DNA of 64,000 nt from Candidatus Delongbacteria bacterium (GTDB lineage Bacteria > CAIWAD01). The translations under genes were made by a program, and so were the position numbers. The DNA lies in assembly GCA_020634015.1 (NCBI GenBank), contig JACKCN010000003.1, forward strand, positions 186,001 to 250,000. The letters are read 5' to 3'. The notes beneath the pieces are model-generated. The model did no database searches. It was not told the DNA's origin and worked only from the letters and a program-made list of their open reading frames with translations. Shown here piece after piece: positions 46,399 through 54,395 of this stretch (its first letter is position 1; each line of letters starts with the position of its first letter).

Positions 46399-46671
46399 AA
46401 CAGGACCCGAAGATAGGAGAGTCAGCGTCATCGTCAAGTGAATTGTTTCAGGAACTGGATGGCGGAGCTGGCCTGTGCTCGTCGCCGGTGGGCCGAAGAA
46501 ATGCTGGCGCAGGGCTGAAGTCGGGTCGGATCCGGAGGCGCGCAGACCCAGGATGCCTGCTGGCTGGCGCACGGGTCGCGGTGTGGCTGCCTTTTCCGGC
46601 CCCACGCACAGGCCCTGCCCGCTCCAGAAGAGCGGCGCTGCGAGGGGTCGTGCCGGAAGAATTCGCTGAGC

Positions 46672-47538
46672 TCAGACGCTCTTGGCCTGGATCGAGCGTG
46701 TCCGTGCTGCCGTGCGGCGGGACAGCAGACCGTGTTTGGGGGCGAACAGCAGGGCGAACACAAAGAACAGGGACTGGGTGAGGACGATGCACGCGCCCGT
46801 GGCACCGTTGAGGAAGTAGCTCAGCCAGGTGCCGATCACGGAACTGGAAACGGCGCTTGCTGCGGATACCAGCAGCATGCGGTCGAAGCGGTCGGTGAGC
46901 AGGTGGGCGATGCAGCCCGGCGTGATCAGCATGGCCACGGTCAGAATGATGCCCACGGCCTGCAACGCGGCGACGACCGTGGCGGCCATCAGGACAAGCA
47001 GCAGGTAGTGCATGGCGGTGGTGTTGAGTCCGGAGGCGCGCGCCTGACCGGCATCGAACAGGTACAGCAGCAGGTCCTTGCGCTTCAGCAGCAGCGTGAT
47101 CAGCGCAAGACCACCGAAGACCAGTGCCTGGATCATCTCCTCCCGCTCGATGCCCAGAAGGCTGCCGAACAGGATGTGATTCAGATGCACGGATGTCTGC
47201 ACCTTGGAGAACATCACCAGGCCCAGTGCGAACATGCCGGTGAAGACGACGCCCAGAACCGTGTCCTCCTTCACTCGGCTGTGTTGCTTGATCCATCCCG
47301 TGCCCCCGGCACAGACAAGACCGGCGGCAAAGGCACCCAGCGCCAGCGGCAGTCCCGCGATGTACGCCAGAACGACTCCGGGAAGCAGCGCGTGGGAGAT
47401 GGCGTCGCCCATCAGCGACCAGCCCTTGAGCACGAGGTAGCAGGAAAGCAGCGCACAGGCGGCCCCGATCACAGCCGAAATCAGCATCGCTTCCACCATG
47501 AAGCCGTATCGCAGCGGTTCCAGAAGGGTCGTGAGCAT
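46672..47538 (-). CDS. Metal ABC transporter permease, second subunit
   Basis: A 288-residue integral membrane protein of the ABC-3 family with about eight hydrophobic segments, including the VLKGWSLMGDAISHALLPGVVLAY loop that contacts the ATPase, and RKDLLLYLFDAGQARASGLNT. It is paralogous to the preceding permease (GWSLMGDALSHAVVPGVVLAH). Its ATG overlaps the last base of that gene's stop (TGATG), so the two are translated together. Having two permeases is typical of manganese/iron transporters such as MntABCD/SitABCD-like sets, with a heterodimeric channel. Confidence 0.92.
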   Translation of the reverse strand: MLTTLLEPLRYGFMVEAMLISAVIGAACALLSCYLVLKGWSLMGDAISHALLPGVVLAYIAGLPLALGAFAAGLVCAGGTGWIKQHSRVKEDTVLGVVFTGMFALGLVMFSKVQTSVHLNHILFGSLLGIEREEMIQALVFGGLALITLLLKRKDLLLYLFDAGQARASGLNTTAMHYLLLVLMAATVVAALQAVGIILTVAMLITPGCIAHLLTDRFDRMLLVSAASAVSSSVIGTWLSYFLNGATGACIVLTQSLFFVFALLFAPKHGLLSRRTAARTRSIQAKSV

Positions 47539-48437
47539 CAGGCCCGGCCTTCCACGTTCGCCGGTTGCGGAACTCGCGTGGTTCCTGTGCGAACGGCGTG
47601 TCGCGCGGCCAGCCTGCCCGCCAGCACGCCGTGTCGTGGGGCGAGCAAGAGTGTGAGCAGAAAGACCATGACCTGAAGCACCACGATGCAACCGCCCGTC
47701 GAACCATTGAGGAAATAGCTGAGGTAGGCCCCGCCGGCGGAAGTGAGCAGACCGATTCCGGCGGCCAGCAGCATCATGGTGCCAAAGCGATTCGTGAGCA
47801 GGTAGGCCGTTGCCCCGGGCGTCACCAGCATCGCCACGACCAGACAGGCGCCCACGGCCTGCAACCCGGCCACGGATGTGGCCGCCAGCAAGGTCAGCAG
47901 GGTGTAGTGCAGCACGGTCGTGTTGAGGCCGATGGCCCGGGCCTGGTTGGGGTCGAAGGCGAAGAGCAACAGGTCCTTCCACTTGACGGCGATCACTGAA
48001 ACGGTGATGGCCGAGATGACGAGCAGCTGCAGGATGTCCTCGTCCGCAATGCCGAGAATGTTGCCGAACACGATCGTCTTCAGGCTGATGTTGCTTGGAA
48101 ACAGCGAGATCAGCAGCACGCCGGCGGCGAAGAACGTGGTGAAGACAATGCCGATCACGGCGTCTTCGCGGATATGGGTGCGCGACTTGATCGCGCCCAT
48201 CGTCACTGCCGCCAGTATTCCGGAAAGGAATGCGCCCACCGAGAACGGGAGAGCGGCGAGATGCGCCAGGACCACGCCCGGAACCACGGCGTGCGACAGG
48301 GCGTCGCCCATCAACGACCAGCCCTTCAGCGTGACGAAGCAGGAGAGCAGCGCGCACACACCGCCCACCGCGGCGCTCACGCAGATCGCCTTGACCATGT
48401 ACTGGTAGTGGAACGGTGTCAGCAGGGTCTCAAGCAT
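47538..48437 (-). CDS. Metal ABC transporter permease, first subunit
   Basis: A 299-residue ABC-3 family permease. The family signature GWSLMGDALSHAVVPGVVLAHL is near residue 38, and WKDLLLFAFDPNQARAIGLNTT marks the middle. I use the ATG at 48437, which lies inside the end of the ATPase gene (stop at 48430), an 8-nt overlap that suggests tight operon control. It forms the membrane channel with its paralogue downstream. Confidence 0.92.
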   Translation of the reverse strand: MLETLLTPFHYQYMVKAICVSAAVGGVCALLSCFVTLKGWSLMGDALSHAVVPGVVLAHLAALPFSVGAFLSGILAAVTMGAIKSRTHIREDAVIGIVFTTFFAAGVLLISLFPSNISLKTIVFGNILGIADEDILQLLVISAITVSVIAVKWKDLLLFAFDPNQARAIGLNTTVLHYTLLTLLAATSVAGLQAVGACLVVAMLVTPGATAYLLTNRFGTMMLLAAGIGLLTSAGGAYLSYFLNGSTGGCIVVLQVMVFLLTLLLAPRHGVLAGRLAARHAVRTGTTRVPQPANVEGRA

Positions 48438-49308
48438 CGCGCGAATCCTCGCGTGTCGCGCGGCTGAGCCTTCCATCCTCACGCAGAACAAGGGCGCCTT
48501 CGTCGTCCGTGATCACCCGCAGTTCGTGAATCTTCGATCCAGGTGTGTCCGTGTGATCCACACGCAGACTGCGCAGCGCTCCGCCGAACGCGAGGCCGAG
48601 ATTCTCCGCGGTGAAGGTTTCCTGCGTGGGGCCAGCGGCCAGCACGGTGCGGTTGATGATCACCACCTGATCGCAGAATCCGGGCACGGCGCCCAGATCG
48701 TGGGTGGAGACGAGAATGATGTGTCCGTCGGCGCGCAGCTGCCGCAGCAGGTCGATGATCGCGGTTTCGGTGCTGACGTCCACGCCGGTGAAGGGTTCGT
48801 CCAGCAACATGATGCGTCCCTCCTGAGCCAGTGCGCGGGCGAGAAAGACGCGCTTCTTCTGCCCACCGGAGAGTTCGCCGATCTGGCGTTCGCGAAACTC
48901 GGCCATGCCGACCCTCTCCAGGCTCTCGAGGGCGATCCGTCTGTCATGCGCCCTGGGCATGCGGAGGAAGTTCATGTGCCCGTAGCGGCCCATCAGCACG
49001 ACATCCCAGACACTGACGGGAAAGGCCCAGTCCACATCCTCGGATTGGGGAACGTAGGCCACCCAGTTGTTGCGGAGCGCTTCCTTCACGGGGCGCCCGG
49101 CAATGAGCACACTGCCCGTGACCGGTTTCACGAACCCCATGATCGACTTGAACAGGGTGGACTTTCCACTCCCGTTGACCCCCACCAGCCCGCAGATCGT
49201 GCCGGACCTCAACTCGAATCCGGCATCGTGGAGCGCCACGTGGCCATTGGTGTAGGCCACGGTCAGATCACGCACGGTCAGCTGCATGTCCCGCACTTCA
49301 TCGGGCAT
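48430..49308 (-). CDS. Metal ABC transporter ATP-binding protein
   Basis: A 292-residue ATPase with Walker A GVNGSGKSTLF, the Q-loop YVPQSEDVDW, the signature ELSGGQKKRVFLARAL, Walker B IMLLDEPFTGVD and the H-loop STHDLG. The PQSEDVDWAFPVSVWDVVLMG stretch is characteristic of manganese/zinc-type ATPases. The ATG at 49308 follows GGAAGGAAG. It lies 21 nt after the binding-protein gene and overlaps the first permease gene. Confidence 0.94.
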   Translation of the reverse strand: MPDEVRDMQLTVRDLTVAYTNGHVALHDAGFELRSGTICGLVGVNGSGKSTLFKSIMGFVKPVTGSVLIAGRPVKEALRNNWVAYVPQSEDVDWAFPVSVWDVVLMGRYGHMNFLRMPRAHDRRIALESLERVGMAEFRERQIGELSGGQKKRVFLARALAQEGRIMLLDEPFTGVDVSTETAIIDLLRQLRADGHIILVSTHDLGAVPGFCDQVVIINRTVLAAGPTQETFTAENLGLAFGGALRSLRVDHTDTPGSKIHELRVITDDEGALVLREDGRLSRATREDSRDA

Positions 49309-49329
49309 CCGTCTTCCTTCCGAATGGGT

Positions 49330-50271
49330 TCAGCGTGCCTGGTCGAAACCGGACACGATGACTCCGGCGTTGTAGGTGAGCATTCTGAGGTAGGTGGGCG
49401 CGGGCCCGCTCTCGTCCGTGAGCGAATCCACGTACAGCACCCCGCCGTAACGCGCGCCTGTCTCCTGACACACTTCGCGCTGAGCCTTGTCGCTGATCGT
49501 GCTCTCGGAGAACACCACGGGAATGCGGAAGCGGCGAATGGTGTCCACCACCTTGCGAATCTGTTGCGGAGTGCCCTCCGCATCGGCGTTGACCGGCCAC
49601 AGGAAAAGCTCCTGCATGTCGTAGTCCCGCGCCAGATAGGAGAAGGCACCCTCGCAGGTCACCAGCCAGCGTTGATCGGTGGGTATTCCGGACAGTGTCG
49701 CGCGCAGCGGTGCGTCAATCGCCAGGATCCTGGCACTGTATGCGTCGGCGTTGGTCGCATAGGCGACGGCATTTTCAGGATCGATCTCCGTCAGTGCCTT
49801 GCGAATGTTCTCCACATAGATCAGCGCATTGGCCGGGGACATCCAGGCGTGCGGATTGGGTTTGCCGTTGTAAGGCCCTTCCCCGATTCCGATCGGTTCG
49901 ACGCCCTGGCTGCAATCCATGCTCTTCACATCGCGAAGGGAGCCCATGAACTTCTCGAACCAGCGTTCCAGCCCCATGCCATTGCGCAGCACCAGATCCG
50001 CGGATTGAGCCTTCACGATATCCAGCGGCGTGGGCTCGTACTCGTGGATTTCGGCTCCGGGTTTCGTGATCGATTCCACCACCGCCTTGTCGCCCGCGAC
50101 ATTGCTCGCGATGTCCGCCAGAATGGTGAAGGTGGTCACGACACGCTTCTTTCCGTCGGTCTTGCGTTCGGCGGGGCGCTGGCATCCAGCTGCTCCGATC
50201 AGACAGACGCCGAGCAGGAACCCCAGCAGACACAGCCTTTTCGGCCACTTTCGTGACTGTGTGAATCGCAT
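49330..50271 (-). CDS. Metal-binding lipoprotein of the ABC transporter, Mn/Fe type
   Basis: A protein of about 313 residues, first in the transporter operon. The lipobox IGAAGC marks lipid anchoring after a signal peptide. The four expected metal ligands of cluster A-I binding proteins are visible: His in IHEYEPTPLD, His in NPHAWMSP, Glu in CEGAFSYLARDY and Asp in YVDSLTDESGP. Glu at the third position, where zinc-specific ZnuA has His, favours manganese or iron. The ATG at 50271 has GAGGA with good spacing; the upstream ATG at 50283 is possible. The gene is divergent from the DtxR-type regulator. Confidence 0.92.
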   Translation of the reverse strand: MRFTQSRKWPKRLCLLGFLLGVCLIGAAGCQRPAERKTDGKKRVVTTFTILADIASNVAGDKAVVESITKPGAEIHEYEPTPLDIVKAQSADLVLRNGMGLERWFEKFMGSLRDVKSMDCSQGVEPIGIGEGPYNGKPNPHAWMSPANALIYVENIRKALTEIDPENAVAYATNADAYSARILAIDAPLRATLSGIPTDQRWLVTCEGAFSYLARDYDMQELFLWPVNADAEGTPQQIRKVVDTIRRFRIPVVFSESTISDKAQREVCQETGARYGGVLYVDSLTDESGPAPTYLRMLTYNAGVIVSGFDQAR

Positions 50272-50285
50272 CTCGGTCCTCATGC

Positions 50286-50325
50286 TTGATAATTAGCCAA
50301 GCATAACAATAAAATTAGCCTGAGC
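50286..50325. promoter_or_regulatory. Divergent promoter region with two ATTAGCC direct repeats, likely metal-regulator operator
   Basis: An AT-rich stretch between the binding-protein and regulator genes. ATTAGCC occurs at 50292-50298 and again at 50314-50320, exactly 22 nt apart (two helical turns), and each is followed by a similar AGC-containing tail. A plus-strand promoter fits TTGATA at 50286-50291, an 18-nt spacer and TAAAAT at 50310-50315; on the minus strand TTGCTC, 16 nt and TATGCT fit. The repeats overlap both promoters, as expected for repression by the adjacent DtxR/MntR-type protein. Confidence 0.55.
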
Positions 50326-50418
50326 AAATCATGCGTGCGAACGCCGACAATGCGATCCTGATGCAGGCATCCGATGGAACAGGGTCCGGGAATGGGCGGG
50401 CAAGGAAGGGCATACCTG

Positions 50419-51075
50419 ATGAGCGAATCGACCGAGAATTACATCAAGGCCATCCAGACGCTCGAGTTGCGCTACGGGCAGGCCTCCACCAACGAGATCG
50501 CGCGGGCACTCTCCGTGACCATGCCTTCGGTCACACGCATGGTGAAACGGCTTGCCGCCGAAGGCCTGATCGAGCACGAGCCCTACAGGGGAGCCGTCCT
50601 GTCGGAGAAGGGCAGACGATTCGCGAATGCCGTGCTGCGGCGTCATCGACTGATCGAGCTCTTCCTGCATCAGGTGCTCTCTGTCCCCTGGGACGAGGTC
50701 CATGAGTACGCGGATCGCCTGGAGCACGCCATCGGTGACGATCTCACCGGGAAGATTGACGCCTTCCTCGGCTACCCCGACCACGACCCACACGGCTCGA
50801 GGATTCCCCGGGCGGACGCGTCTGCGCTCACGATCCAGGGAATCGCCCTGGACCAGGTGGAATCGGGATCACGGGTCCGGTTGCTGGAGGTTCCGGATGA
50901 GGATTCCGAACTGCTGCGCCTGCTGGACAGCTGGAAGCTGGGCATCGGCAGCGTGGTGCTGGTGGAGGACAATTCGCGCTTGCTGGACGCCGTCACATTG
51001 CGGACTGAATTCGCGCAGGTCGCACTGGGCAGGCGTGTGGCGAGCTTGATTCGTGTGGAGAGGGTGGAAAGCTGA
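50419..51075 (+). CDS. DtxR/MntR-family metal-dependent regulator
   Basis: A 218-residue regulator with an N-terminal winged helix (TNEIARALSVTMPSVTRMVKRLAAEGLI), a dimerisation and metal-binding part (RRHRLIELFLHQVL, VHEYADRLEHAIGDDL) and a C-terminal FeoA/SH3-like domain (VRLLEVPDEDSELLRLLD). The position that is Cys102 in iron-sensing DtxR is Asp here by eye alignment, a carboxylate as in manganese sensors. The ATG at 50419 has GGAAGGG upstream; the earlier ATG at 50374 adds 15 residues without family sequence. It is divergent from the metal ABC operon and likely represses it when metal is sufficient. Confidence 0.9.
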   Translation: MSESTENYIKAIQTLELRYGQASTNEIARALSVTMPSVTRMVKRLAAEGLIEHEPYRGAVLSEKGRRFANAVLRRHRLIELFLHQVLSVPWDEVHEYADRLEHAIGDDLTGKIDAFLGYPDHDPHGSRIPRADASALTIQGIALDQVESGSRVRLLEVPDEDSELLRLLDSWKLGIGSVVLVEDNSRLLDAVTLRTEFAQVALGRRVASLIRVERVES

Positions 51076-51254
51076 GAGAGCCGCTGCGACGCTCATGGGA
51101 TCACTCGCTTCCCAGCCAGTGAGGGAGCGACGTACGGCAGTCTCACAGCCGGCAAGCGCAACGCATCGTTGGGTGCAGTCGGCTCGGCGGTGGCACGCTT
51201 GGCCCCGGACAGGAGAGAAAAAGTCCGCATCGCTGCGAACTTTTGAGACTCAAG

Positions 51255-51326
51255 CTCCTGAGGAGGGATTTGAACCCCCAACCTAGTGGTTAACAGCCAC
51301 CCGCTCTACCATTGAGCTACTCAGGA
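51255..51326 (-). tRNA. tRNA-Asn (anticodon GTT)
   Basis: On the minus strand a full cloverleaf can be folded: acceptor arms TCCTGAG and CTCAGGA, D arm GCTC/GAGC, anticodon loop CTGTTAA with GTT at its centre, and a T arm with the TTCAAAT loop. The discriminator base is G and the CCA end is not encoded. The length is 72 nt with a short variable loop. It lies alone between the regulator and the ABC exporter genes. Confidence 0.93.
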
Positions 51327-51518
51327 AAAAACGCCGTTCTGGCGCAAGGGCCGGAGTATAATGCCGGAGAGTGGCAAAGTCAAGCCTGCGCCTGCGGGTC
51401 GGCGCAAGTGTCTGTCCGCTTCCTGGCGCTGGCAGGCCGGTGGGGCTTTCTTCGGGGTGGCCAATTGGTAGGTTGGCGCAGCGCCGGTCACGGGGACCGG
51501 TGTGAGGGCGGGAGCGGT

Positions 51519-52451
51519 ATGCAGATGGTTTTGTCGGTTGACGGTCTCAGCAAACACTATGGCCGGCTGCAGGTGTTGGACCGAATCTCGTTCCAATTGG
51601 AAGAGGGGCGCATTCTGGGATTTCTGGGGGCCAACGGGGCGGGCAAGAGCACCACGTTGCGCATTCTGTTGAGCCTGGTACGTGCCGACAGTGGGCGTTT
51701 CCGCATTCTGGACACGGACTTCCCCGGTGGCAACCGTGCGGTCTACGGGCGCGTGGGGGCACTGATCGAGCGCGCGGACCTGTTCCTTCAATTGACGGCA
51801 CGCGAGAACATCGAGCTGCTGGGGCGCATGCAGGGAGTGCGCGATGCGGCGCGGGTCAACGAGGTGCTCGAGCGTGTGGGTCTGCTCGATCGCGCCGACG
51901 ACCGGGTGGCCAAGTTCTCCCACGGCATGAAGCAGCGACTGGGGCTGGCCCAGGCAATCCTGCATCGGCCCAGGCTGCTGATTCTGGACGAACCGGCCAC
52001 GGGGCTGGATCCGGGTGGCATGCGCGAGATGCGTGTGCTGATTCGCCAGCTGGCGCGCGACGAGGGCATGGCCGTGCTCTTTTCCAGCCACCTGCTCAGC
52101 GAGGTGGAGCTGCTGGCCGACCGGGTGCTGATTCTCAACCACGGGCGCACCCTGGCAATGGGCACGCTCGAGGAACTGTTCCATTCGCTGCCCGAGCGCT
52201 ATTTCGAGGTGCACGGCGGCGATCCCGGTGCGCTGGCCGCCTTCATGACCGGCCGGGCCGGGGTGGAAGTGGTGGAGCACACGCCGCACGGGCTGCGCAT
52301 CCGGGTGAACGTGGCTAGGGCCGTGACACCCGATCGTCTGCTGCGCGAGTTGCTGGAACACGGGCTGCCCGTGGATGAATTCCGTTCGGCGGACAGCCTG
52401 GAAGAACTGTTTCTGGATCACCTGCCCGAAGGCGCGGAGGACGCACGATGA
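51519..52451 (+). CDS. ABC exporter ATP-binding protein
   Basis: A 310-residue ATPase with Walker A GANGAGKSTT, the signature FSHGMKQRLGLAQA, Walker B LLILDEPATGLDPGG and the switch SSHLLSEVELLADR. This GxxHGMKQR form and the C-terminal extension of about 90 residues are typical of ABC-2 drug or lipid exporters. The ATG at 51519 follows GGAG; the open frame before it contains no domain. The stop overlaps the permease start by 4 nt. Confidence 0.93.
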   Translation: MQMVLSVDGLSKHYGRLQVLDRISFQLEEGRILGFLGANGAGKSTTLRILLSLVRADSGRFRILDTDFPGGNRAVYGRVGALIERADLFLQLTARENIELLGRMQGVRDAARVNEVLERVGLLDRADDRVAKFSHGMKQRLGLAQAILHRPRLLILDEPATGLDPGGMREMRVLIRQLARDEGMAVLFSSHLLSEVELLADRVLILNHGRTLAMGTLEELFHSLPERYFEVHGGDPGALAAFMTGRAGVEVVEHTPHGLRIRVNVARAVTPDRLLRELLEHGLPVDEFRSADSLEELFLDHLPEGAEDAR

Positions 52452-53296
52452 GCGACTTCCTGCTGCTGATGAGGCTGGAGATGCGCAAGACCTTCCGCAA
52501 GCCGCGTACCATCGTGGGCATCGTGGCAATTCTGGTGGTGATTCCGCTGGTGGTCTGGGGGCTGGCCGCGGGAGGCGAGACCATCGAGAAGGAATTCGCG
52601 CGCGGGCTGGAGGAGCAGTTCATCGTGCTGGGTACCATCATGAATGGCTACACGGCCACGGTGCTGGTGCTCAATTTCCTCTGGATCCACGTGCCCCTGC
52701 TGGTGACCCTGGTGGCCGGTGATACACTGGCGGGCGAGGCGGCGGCGGGCACCCTGCGGCTGACCCTCACCCGGCGCCAGTCGCGCAGCCGGATTCTGGC
52801 CGCCAAATGGATGGTCAGCATGGGCTACGCGGTGGGGTTGGTGTTCCTGATGGGGCTGCTGGCCATCGGGCTGGGCGTGTTGTTCATGGGCAGCGGCGAC
52901 CTGTTGGTGCTGACCGAGGCGGGCATCAGCCTGCTGGGCGAAGACCAGGCGCTGGGCCAGCTGCTGGCGGCCGTGGCCTGCGGGGCGCTGTCCATGATGA
53001 CCGTGGCCAGTCTGGCCTTCCTCTTCGGTGTGCTGTCCGAGAACAGTCTCACGCCCGTGATCGGTGCCATGGCCGTGATCGTGGTCAGCCTGGCGGTCAG
53101 TGGACTGCCGGTGACCAGTTTCGACGCGCTGCGTCCCTGGCTCTTCACCAGCCATTTCGACATCTGGACCCTGGCGCTGGAAAGTCCGGTTCCCGGAGAC
53201 CTGCTGGCCCAGAGCGCCGCGATTCACGCGGGTTACATCGCGCTGTTCACGGGGCTGTCGTTCTGGATCTTCAACCACAAGGACATCCGCTCATGA
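52448..53296 (+). CDS. ABC-2 family membrane permease
   Basis: A 282-residue inner-membrane protein with about six hydrophobic segments and the ABC-2 pattern LLLMRLEMRKTFRKPRTIVGIVAI at the start and DTLAGEAAAGTLRLTLTRRQSRSRILAAK in the loop after helix 2. It forms the channel for the preceding ATPase. Both ends overlap neighbouring genes by 4 nt (ATGA), so ATPase, permease and the LolA-like protein are made together. The exported substrate is unknown; the linked LolA-like protein hints at envelope lipids or lipoproteins. Confidence 0.88.
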   Translation: MSDFLLLMRLEMRKTFRKPRTIVGIVAILVVIPLVVWGLAAGGETIEKEFARGLEEQFIVLGTIMNGYTATVLVLNFLWIHVPLLVTLVAGDTLAGEAAAGTLRLTLTRRQSRSRILAAKWMVSMGYAVGLVFLMGLLAIGLGVLFMGSGDLLVLTEAGISLLGEDQALGQLLAAVACGALSMMTVASLAFLFGVLSENSLTPVIGAMAVIVVSLAVSGLPVTSFDALRPWLFTSHFDIWTLALESPVPGDLLAQSAAIHAGYIALFTGLSFWIFNHKDIRS

Positions 53297-53982
53297 GGCG
53301 TTTCCGAACCGTTGCCGTGTCTGTGTGGCTTGGCTTGTTGCTGGCGTCGCAGGTGATTGCCGCCGATCTGCCGGACTCGGCCCTGCCCGATCTGCCCGCG
53401 CTGCGGGCACGCATGCAGCAGGAATTCCAGCGCATCCAGTCCTACCGGGTGCGCATCCACGTGGACATCGAGATGCCCGGGATGACCGTGCGCGACAAGT
53501 CCGTGACGCTGTTCTACGAGTACCCGGACAGTTTCCGCTACGAGGCCAAGGGCTTTGCGGTGCTGCCCCGGCGCAGCCTGAACATGAATCCGGACAGTCT
53601 CTTCGCCGGTCTGGCCGACCCGGTGATCAGCGCACCCGATGACAGTCTGGGCCGCGACAACCTGCGCGTGCGGGGCGTCTTTCGTGAAGGCAGTCGCCTG
53701 GCGGAAATGGAGTATCGCATCGACACCCTGCACTGGGTGCCGACCCACCTCCTGATGCGCGTGGACGGGCAGCTTGTCATGGAGCTGGAAACCCACTACC
53801 AGGTGGCCCAGGGTCTGTGGTTGCCTGCCCACAGCGAAATCCGGATGACCCTTCAGAAGGACCTGCAGGAGTTCTACGAAAAGCTCAAGATGCCCATGCG
53901 GCGCCGCAAGAACCTTCAGGAAGGCCTTGGCCGCATCGCCATCTCCTACGACCCCTTCGACCTGAAGTTGCGCACGCCCTGA
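53293..53982 (+). CDS. LolA/MucB-like outer-membrane lipoprotein-sorting-fold protein
   Basis: A 229-residue exported protein with a signal peptide (cleavage after VIAA, about residue 24). The mature part resembles the half-barrel fold of LolA and RseB: an N-terminal helix (PALRARMQQEFQRIQSYRVRIHV), then paired strands such as KSVTLFYEYPDSFRYEAKGF and HWVPTHLLMRVDGQLVMELET. Such proteins bind acyl chains or lipids in the periplasm. The ATG overlaps the permease stop by 4 nt, and it likely works with that ABC-2 exporter. Confidence 0.8.
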   Translation: MRRFRTVAVSVWLGLLLASQVIAADLPDSALPDLPALRARMQQEFQRIQSYRVRIHVDIEMPGMTVRDKSVTLFYEYPDSFRYEAKGFAVLPRRSLNMNPDSLFAGLADPVISAPDDSLGRDNLRVRGVFREGSRLAEMEYRIDTLHWVPTHLLMRVDGQLVMELETHYQVAQGLWLPAHSEIRMTLQKDLQEFYEKLKMPMRRRKNLQEGLGRIAISYDPFDLKLRTP

Positions 53983-54395
53983 CCTCATGGCCAGGGCTGC
54001 TGGCTTGGCGACAGCGGAGGGTGCTGGCGCCATGCCACCCGATGAGCCCGGCGTCATGCCAGCATTCACGCCAGCTGCCGCGCCACCCGCGGAGCCACCC
54101 GTTGTGCCTGCTGCCTGGCCAGCATCCTGGCCCGCCGTCACGCCAGCTGCCGCGTCAGCAACTACGCCACCCGCGGAGCCACCCGTCGTGCCAGCCACCC
54201 GTCGTGCCAGCCACCAAGCGAGCTGCTGTGCCAGCCGCGGAGCCCCCCGTCGGCCTGCAGTCAGGCCAGCAGCCTGGCCCGCCATCATGCCTGCATCCGG
54301 ACCAGCCAGTCGGCCTCGCTTTCCTCGGGCGGCCCCGACTTCCTATACTTGGCCTTTCGCCCGGAAGGCGGGCGTCACACCAGCAGGAGAGTGAG
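53983..54395. repeat. Low-complexity tract of degenerate proline/alanine-codon-like repeats
   Basis: A 413-nt region before trpS made of imperfect repeats of the form CCACCCGCGGAGCCACCCGT with GTGCC and CGCCAGCTGCCGCG blocks (for instance at about 54078 and 54169). Several frames are open on both strands only because stop codons are rare in this composition. No ribosome-binding site supports any of them. The last 30 nt hold the AGGAGAG site of trpS. Confidence 0.75.

Noticed and set aside
49330..50271. Calling the metal-binding lipoprotein ZnuA
   Set aside because: The third ligand is Glu rather than His and the regulator has a carboxylate at the Cys102 position, which favour manganese or iron.
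53233..54288. Alanine- and glycine-rich minus-strand frame and a plus-strand frame at 53987-54394
   Set aside because: Both arise from the stop-poor repeat tract; no ribosome-binding site and no homology.
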